A DNA stretch of 38,554 nucleotides, from the NCBI GenBank assembly GCA_004295005.1, contig SHNG01000069.1, positions 1-38,554 on the forward strand, given 5' to 3'. Within the stretch, counting starts at the first letter, position 1. Each line of letters starts with the position of its first letter. A program made the position numbers and the translations under genes. The notes under the pieces are model-generated. The model had not been told where the DNA came from and did no database searches. It saw only the letters and a list, made by a program, of their open reading frames with translations. This document shows, one piece after another, positions 33,175-38,554 of this stretch. This DNA comes from Gammaproteobacteria bacterium (lineage in GTDB: Bacteria > Pseudomonadota > Gammaproteobacteria > Xanthomonadales > Rhodanobacteraceae).

Positions 33175-34238
33175 TGGGACCTCTCAAACTTGATGCAGCC
33201 GGAGTCTTCGCGGAAGCGCAGAAGTTCCAGAAGAAACTCACCGCCGGCATGAAGGTGCTGGGTACGCTGGATGACGTGCAGTTTGGCGTGACGCCCAAGG
33301 AAGAGATCTATCGCGAGGACAAGCTCGTGGTCTATCGCTTCCGTGGTGATCGCAAACCCACGGCGAAGACGCCGACGTTGATCGTCTATGCCCTGGTCAA
33401 TCGACCCTACATGGTGGACTTGCAGGAAGACAAGTCGCTGGTGCGCAACCTGCTCGCCCAGGGCGAAGACATCTACCTGATCGATTGGGGTTACCCGGAT
33501 CGGGCGGACCGCTGGCTGACCCTGGACGACTACATCAACGGCTACATCCGGCGCAGTGTCGAAGCCGTGGCGCACCATGCCGGAGTGAAGAAGATCAACG
33601 TGCTTGGCATTTGCCAAGGCGGCGCATTTTCGTTGTGCTTCACCGCCATGCATCCGCATCTGGTGAAGAACCTCATCACCATGGTCACCCCGGTCGACTT
33701 CCATACGCCAGACAACATGCTGTCGAACTGGACGCGCAACCTGGATGCGGACCTGTTCGTCGACACCATCGGCAACGTGCCGGCCGACCTGATGAACTGG
33801 TGTTACCTCACCTTGAAGCCGATGCGCCTGCTGCAGCAGAAGTACGTGGGCATGGTCGACATTCTCGACGACAAGGTCGAGCTGGAGAACTTCCTGCGCA
33901 TGGAGAAGTGGATCTTCGATTCGCCAGACCAGGCCGGCGAGGCATTCCGCCAGTTCATGCGCGATTTCTACCAAGGCAACAAACTGGTCAAGGGCGGTTT
34001 GCGCATAGGCAACCGCGATGTCGACCTGGCTCGGGTCACCATGCCGGTACTCAACATCTTTGCCGAGCAGGATCACCTGGTACCGCCGGATGCCTCACGC
34101 GCCTTGAAGGATGTCGTCGGCAGCAGGGATTACACCCAAATCGCGTTCAAGGGCGGGCATATCGGCATCTATGTGTCCGGCCGTGCCCAACGCGAAGTGC
34201 CGCCCGCGATCCACGACTGGCTCAAGGCACGCGCCTGA
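33174..34238 (+). CDS. phaC: class III PHA synthase catalytic subunit PhaC
   Basis: A 354-residue alpha/beta-hydrolase-fold polymerase that links (R)-3-hydroxyacyl-CoA units into polyester. The lipase-like box GICQGG carries the catalytic Cys147; D300 (AEQDHLVPP) and H329 (KGGHIGIYVSG) complete the triad, each two residues from the Allochromatium vinosum positions (C149, D302, H331). The short length and need for PhaE define class III. DWGYPDRADRWLTLDDYING is another conserved segment. It starts within the phaE stop codon, so the two subunits are made together. No phaA, phaB or depolymerase lies in the window. Confidence 0.97.
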   Translation: MGPLKLDAAGVFAEAQKFQKKLTAGMKVLGTLDDVQFGVTPKEEIYREDKLVVYRFRGDRKPTAKTPTLIVYALVNRPYMVDLQEDKSLVRNLLAQGEDIYLIDWGYPDRADRWLTLDDYINGYIRRSVEAVAHHAGVKKINVLGICQGGAFSLCFTAMHPHLVKNLITMVTPVDFHTPDNMLSNWTRNLDADLFVDTIGNVPADLMNWCYLTLKPMRLLQQKYVGMVDILDDKVELENFLRMEKWIFDSPDQAGEAFRQFMRDFYQGNKLVKGGLRIGNRDVDLARVTMPVLNIFAEQDHLVPPDASRALKDVVGSRDYTQIAFKGGHIGIYVSGRAQREVPPAIHDWLKARA

Positions 34239-34394
34239 TTGAAGGGTCTCCTGCGGAGGCGTGAGGCATTCGCAGGAGCGCCCCTTCGCCGAGCTCAGGA
34301 CAAGCTTCAGGCGTTTGTCCCCTATTCGGGGCGATGCTTTTCGCTGCCTGACCGTCACGTAGAATGCACGGTCAAATTCTTGCGGTGCAGCACG
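34239..34394 (+). promoter_or_regulatory. REP-like spacer and possible promoter after phaC
   Basis: The first 100 bases hold REP-like fragments (GCAGGAGCGCCCCTTCG and CCCCTATTCGGGGCGA). Near the end, GACCGT (34350-34355) and ACGGTC (34368-34373) form a perfect 6-bp inverted repeat with a 12-bp spacer. A TAGAAT -10-like box (34360-34365) lies inside that spacer, about 30 bases before the next ATG. The -35 match (TTTTCG, 16 bases upstream) is poor. Confidence 0.4.
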
Positions 34395-34703
34395 ATGAAC
34401 GAAGTCCTGTTCCACATTCACCAGATCGGTGTCACGCCGTGGAAGCTGATCGGCTACCTGGGTGTGCTGCTGTTCACCAGCCGCTGGTTCGTGCAGATGT
34501 ACGCCACGCGGAAGCTGCGCCGGGTGCACATGCCTCGCGCATTCTGGTGGTTGTCGATTGCTGGCAGCCTGATGCTGGTGAGCTATTTCATCTTCGGCAA
34601 GAACGATTCGGTGGGCATTCTTTCCAATGCTTTTCCGGCCCTGGTTTCGGTTTACAACCTGGTTGTGGACTTCCGCCACCGCAAGGAATGGGCCGAACCC
34701 TGA
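34395..34703 (+). CDS. LAB_N domain small membrane protein
   Basis: A 102-residue protein with three predicted membrane helices. WKLIGYLGVLLFTSRWFVQM, the following KLRRVHMPRAFWWLSIAGSL and LVSYFIFGKNDSVGILSNAF reproduce the lipid-A-biosynthesis N-terminal domain (LAB_N, as at the start of some LpxB proteins and as a stand-alone protein near glycosyltransferases). Function of the stand-alone form is unclear; a role with lipid-linked sugars is usually guessed. No glycosyltransferase neighbours here. ATG 34395 has a weak ribosome-binding site; the longer open frame runs through the REP-like spacer. Confidence 0.85.
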   Translation: MNEVLFHIHQIGVTPWKLIGYLGVLLFTSRWFVQMYATRKLRRVHMPRAFWWLSIAGSLMLVSYFIFGKNDSVGILSNAFPALVSVYNLVVDFRHRKEWAEP

Positions 34704-34784
34704 ACGGATGCAGTCAGCGCCGCTTCGTGCCAGAATCGGCTGGTCAGGCAGCCGCCTGGCCATCAATCTCGGGGAGAGGGAAAC

Positions 34785-35039
34785 ATGGAAAATCGTAGCA
34801 GTGCACCGGTGATGTCGCTGGGTGATTGGATCATCACCATGATCGTTCTGGCGATTCCGCTGGTAAACATCATCATGCTGTTTGTGTGGGGCTTCTCCAG
34901 CAGCACCAATCCGAACAAGGCCAACTTCTGCAAGGCCTATTTGATCTTCTTCTTGATCGCCATCGTCTTGTTCTTCGTGATGGGCGGTGCAGCCATCATG
35001 TCCGTAATGAGTGGGGCTGGAACTCCGGCAACCATGTAG
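34785..35039 (+). CDS. small two-helix membrane protein, unknown function
   Basis: An 84-residue protein with two hydrophobic segments (WIITMIVLAIPLVNIIMLFV and AYLIFFLIAIVLFFVMGGAA) separated by a polar loop, SSSTNPNKANFCK. Proteins with the same LGDW...IPLVNIIMLFVW...NPNKANF pattern are widespread in bacteria and remain uncharacterised. The ATG follows a good GGGGAGAGGG site. A strong hairpin terminator follows eight bases after the stop. It is separated from the LAB_N gene by 81 bases. Confidence 0.8.
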   Translation: MENRSSAPVMSLGDWIITMIVLAIPLVNIIMLFVWGFSSSTNPNKANFCKAYLIFFLIAIVLFFVMGGAAIMSVMSGAGTPATM

Positions 35040-35046
35040 TTCCCGA

Positions 35047-35076
35047 CGCGCCTGCCGCGTGCGGCAGGCGCGTTTC
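35047..35076. terminator. bidirectional hairpin terminator
   Basis: Perfect 13-bp arms ACGCGCCTGCCGC (35047-35059) and GCGGCAGGCGCGT (35062-35074) with a GT loop, then TTT on the plus strand. It sits between two convergent genes, the small membrane protein and metH, and can serve both, although the U-run is short. Confidence 0.8.
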
Positions 35077-35090
35077 CCCAGTGACGCGGA

Positions 35091-37781
<2,691 letters not shown>

Positions 37782-37790
37782 GTTGTCCAC

Positions 37791-38554
37791 TCAGGCGGCC
37801 ACTGCGTGGTCTTGGGGCAAGGCACGCGGCGCCACGCCCTCGACGGCTGCGGCAATCGCGGCAATGTGCGCGGGCGTGGTGCCGCAACAACCACCCACCA
37901 GATTGACCAGGCCGGAGCGGGCGAATTCGCCGATCAATGCGGCCATTTCCGCCGGCGTTTCATCGTATTCGGCAAACGCATTGGGCAAGCCGGCGTTGGG
38001 ATGGGCGCTGACATGGCAGTTGGCCACGCGCGCCAGGGTATCGACGTACTCGCGCAAGTCCTTTGCTCCAAGCGCACAGTTGAGGCCCACCGCCAGCGGA
38101 CGCGCGTGCGCAACCGAGATGTAGAAAGCTTCCGTGGTCTGCCCGGACAGGGTGCGCCCGGAACGGTCGGTAATGGTGCCGGAAATCATGACCGGCAAGC
38201 GACTGCCGCGCGCACGGAACACTTCATCGATGGCGAACAGCGCCGCCTTCGCGTTCAAGGTGTCGAAAATGGTTTCCACCATGAGAATGTCGGCACCACC
38301 CTCGATCAGCCCTTCGCTTGCCTCGCGGTAGTTGATGCGCAGCTCCTCGAAGCTGGTGTTGCGGAAACCCGGGTCGTTCACGTTGGGGCTGATCGACGCG
38401 GTGCGACTGGTCGGGCCAAGCACGCCGATGACGAAACGCGGCTTGTCCGGGTTGGCTGCCTCGGCGGCATCGCAGCAGGCGCGGGCCAGGCGTGCGCCTT
38501 CCCGGTTCAATTCACCGACCATGCGTTCCAGGCGGTAGTCGGGCTGGCTGATCG
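37791..38554 (-). CDS. metH: methionine synthase, homocysteine-binding part (split MetH, first gene, partial)
   Basis: The N-terminal module of MetH as a separate protein; its own start lies beyond the right edge, since the frame stays open ([11 protein letters not shown]) to base 38554. About 254 residues are visible. Zn ligands are present: Cys in [15 protein letters not shown] and the Cys pair in [31 protein letters not shown] and [18 protein letters not shown] are the homocysteine S-methyltransferase barrel signatures. The TGA at 37791-37793 is followed at once by the second metH gene. The split form, as I recall from Xanthomonas, must work as a two-protein complex. Confidence 0.93.
   Translation of the reverse strand, partial: ISQPDYRLERMVGELNREGARLARACCDAAEAANPDKPRFVIGVLGPTSRTASISPNVNDPGFRNTSFEELRINYREASEGLIEGGADILMVETIFDTLNAKAALFAIDEVFRARGSRLPVMISGTITDRSGRTLSGQTTEAFYISVAHARPLAVGLNCALGAKDLREYVDTLARVANCHVSAHPNAGLPNAFAEYDETPAEMAALIGEFARSGLVNLVGGCCGTTPAHIAAIAAAVEGVAPRALPQDHAVAA

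Noticed and set aside
35047-35076. Cobalamin riboswitch for metH
   Set aside because: The element is at the 3' end of metH and is a simple terminator hairpin; the metH leader lies outside the window.

Overview
The window is a chromosomal stretch, about 62% G+C by eye, from a gammaproteobacterium. The best fit is the Lysobacterales (Xanthomonadales), close to Rhodanobacteraceae/Dokdonella-type bacteria. Reasons: an E. coli-like miaA-hfq-hflX-hflK-hflC-yjeT-purA-rnr-rlmB gene order; a methionine synthase split into two adjacent genes, as I recall for Xanthomonas; a class III PHA synthase (phaE-phaC); GTAG-headed REP elements and a chain-of-hairpins intergenic repeat of the kind I associate with this order; and a secreted protein ending in an IFxDGF-type motif. 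The genus is inference.

Layout. 1-5633 (+): end of miaA, hfq, hflX, hflK, hflC, a DUF2065 membrane protein and purA (tRNA modification, RNA chaperone, ribosome-rescue GTPase, FtsH-protease regulators, purine synthesis). 5634-6356: repeat-rich spacer and a complete tRNA-Leu(CAG) on the minus strand with near-consensus promoter and terminator. 6357-9581 (+): rnr and rlmB. 9588-12327: a membrane acyltransferase (+) overlapping tail-to-tail with a sterol desaturase-family hydroxylase (-), then a GacA/UvrY-type response regulator (+). 12434-16973: RNase E (-) with a hexapeptide minisatellite in its tail, divergent from rluC (+) across a ~360-nt leader. 16949-18866 (-): phhB and a CPBP-like membrane protein whose protease motif is altered. 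19009-19602 (+): nfuA behind an IscR-like palindrome. 19650-20353 (-): two small c-type cytochromes. 20699-28828 (+): an RND efflux locus (membrane-fusion lipoprotein and two inner-membrane pumps) with an operator-like palindrome in front and a ~540-bp hairpin array between the pumps. 29190-30382 (+): two overlapping small secreted-protein genes, one with seven decapeptide repeats. 30443-31672 (-): membrane dipeptidase. 31858-34238 (+): phaE-phaC, PhaE carrying a long histone-H1-like basic tail. 34395-35039 (+): two small membrane proteins. 35091-38554 (-): split methionine synthase, the upstream gene running off the window.

How the genes work together. A large share concerns RNA: Hfq, RNase E, RNase R, RlmB, RluC, MiaA, HflX, a tRNA and a GacA-type regulator. 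Three otherwise standard proteins carry unusual low-complexity tails: RNase E (TQAPVQ repeats), RNase R (basic tail at the N-terminus rather than the C-terminus) and PhaE (basic tail). I found no clearly new multi-gene system, CRISPR array, prophage or insertion sequence. The least expected items are the PhaE tail, the RNase E minisatellite, the Gln-Gln CPBP protein, the hfq/hflX in-frame junction, the RND operator and hairpin array, and the secreted-protein pair.
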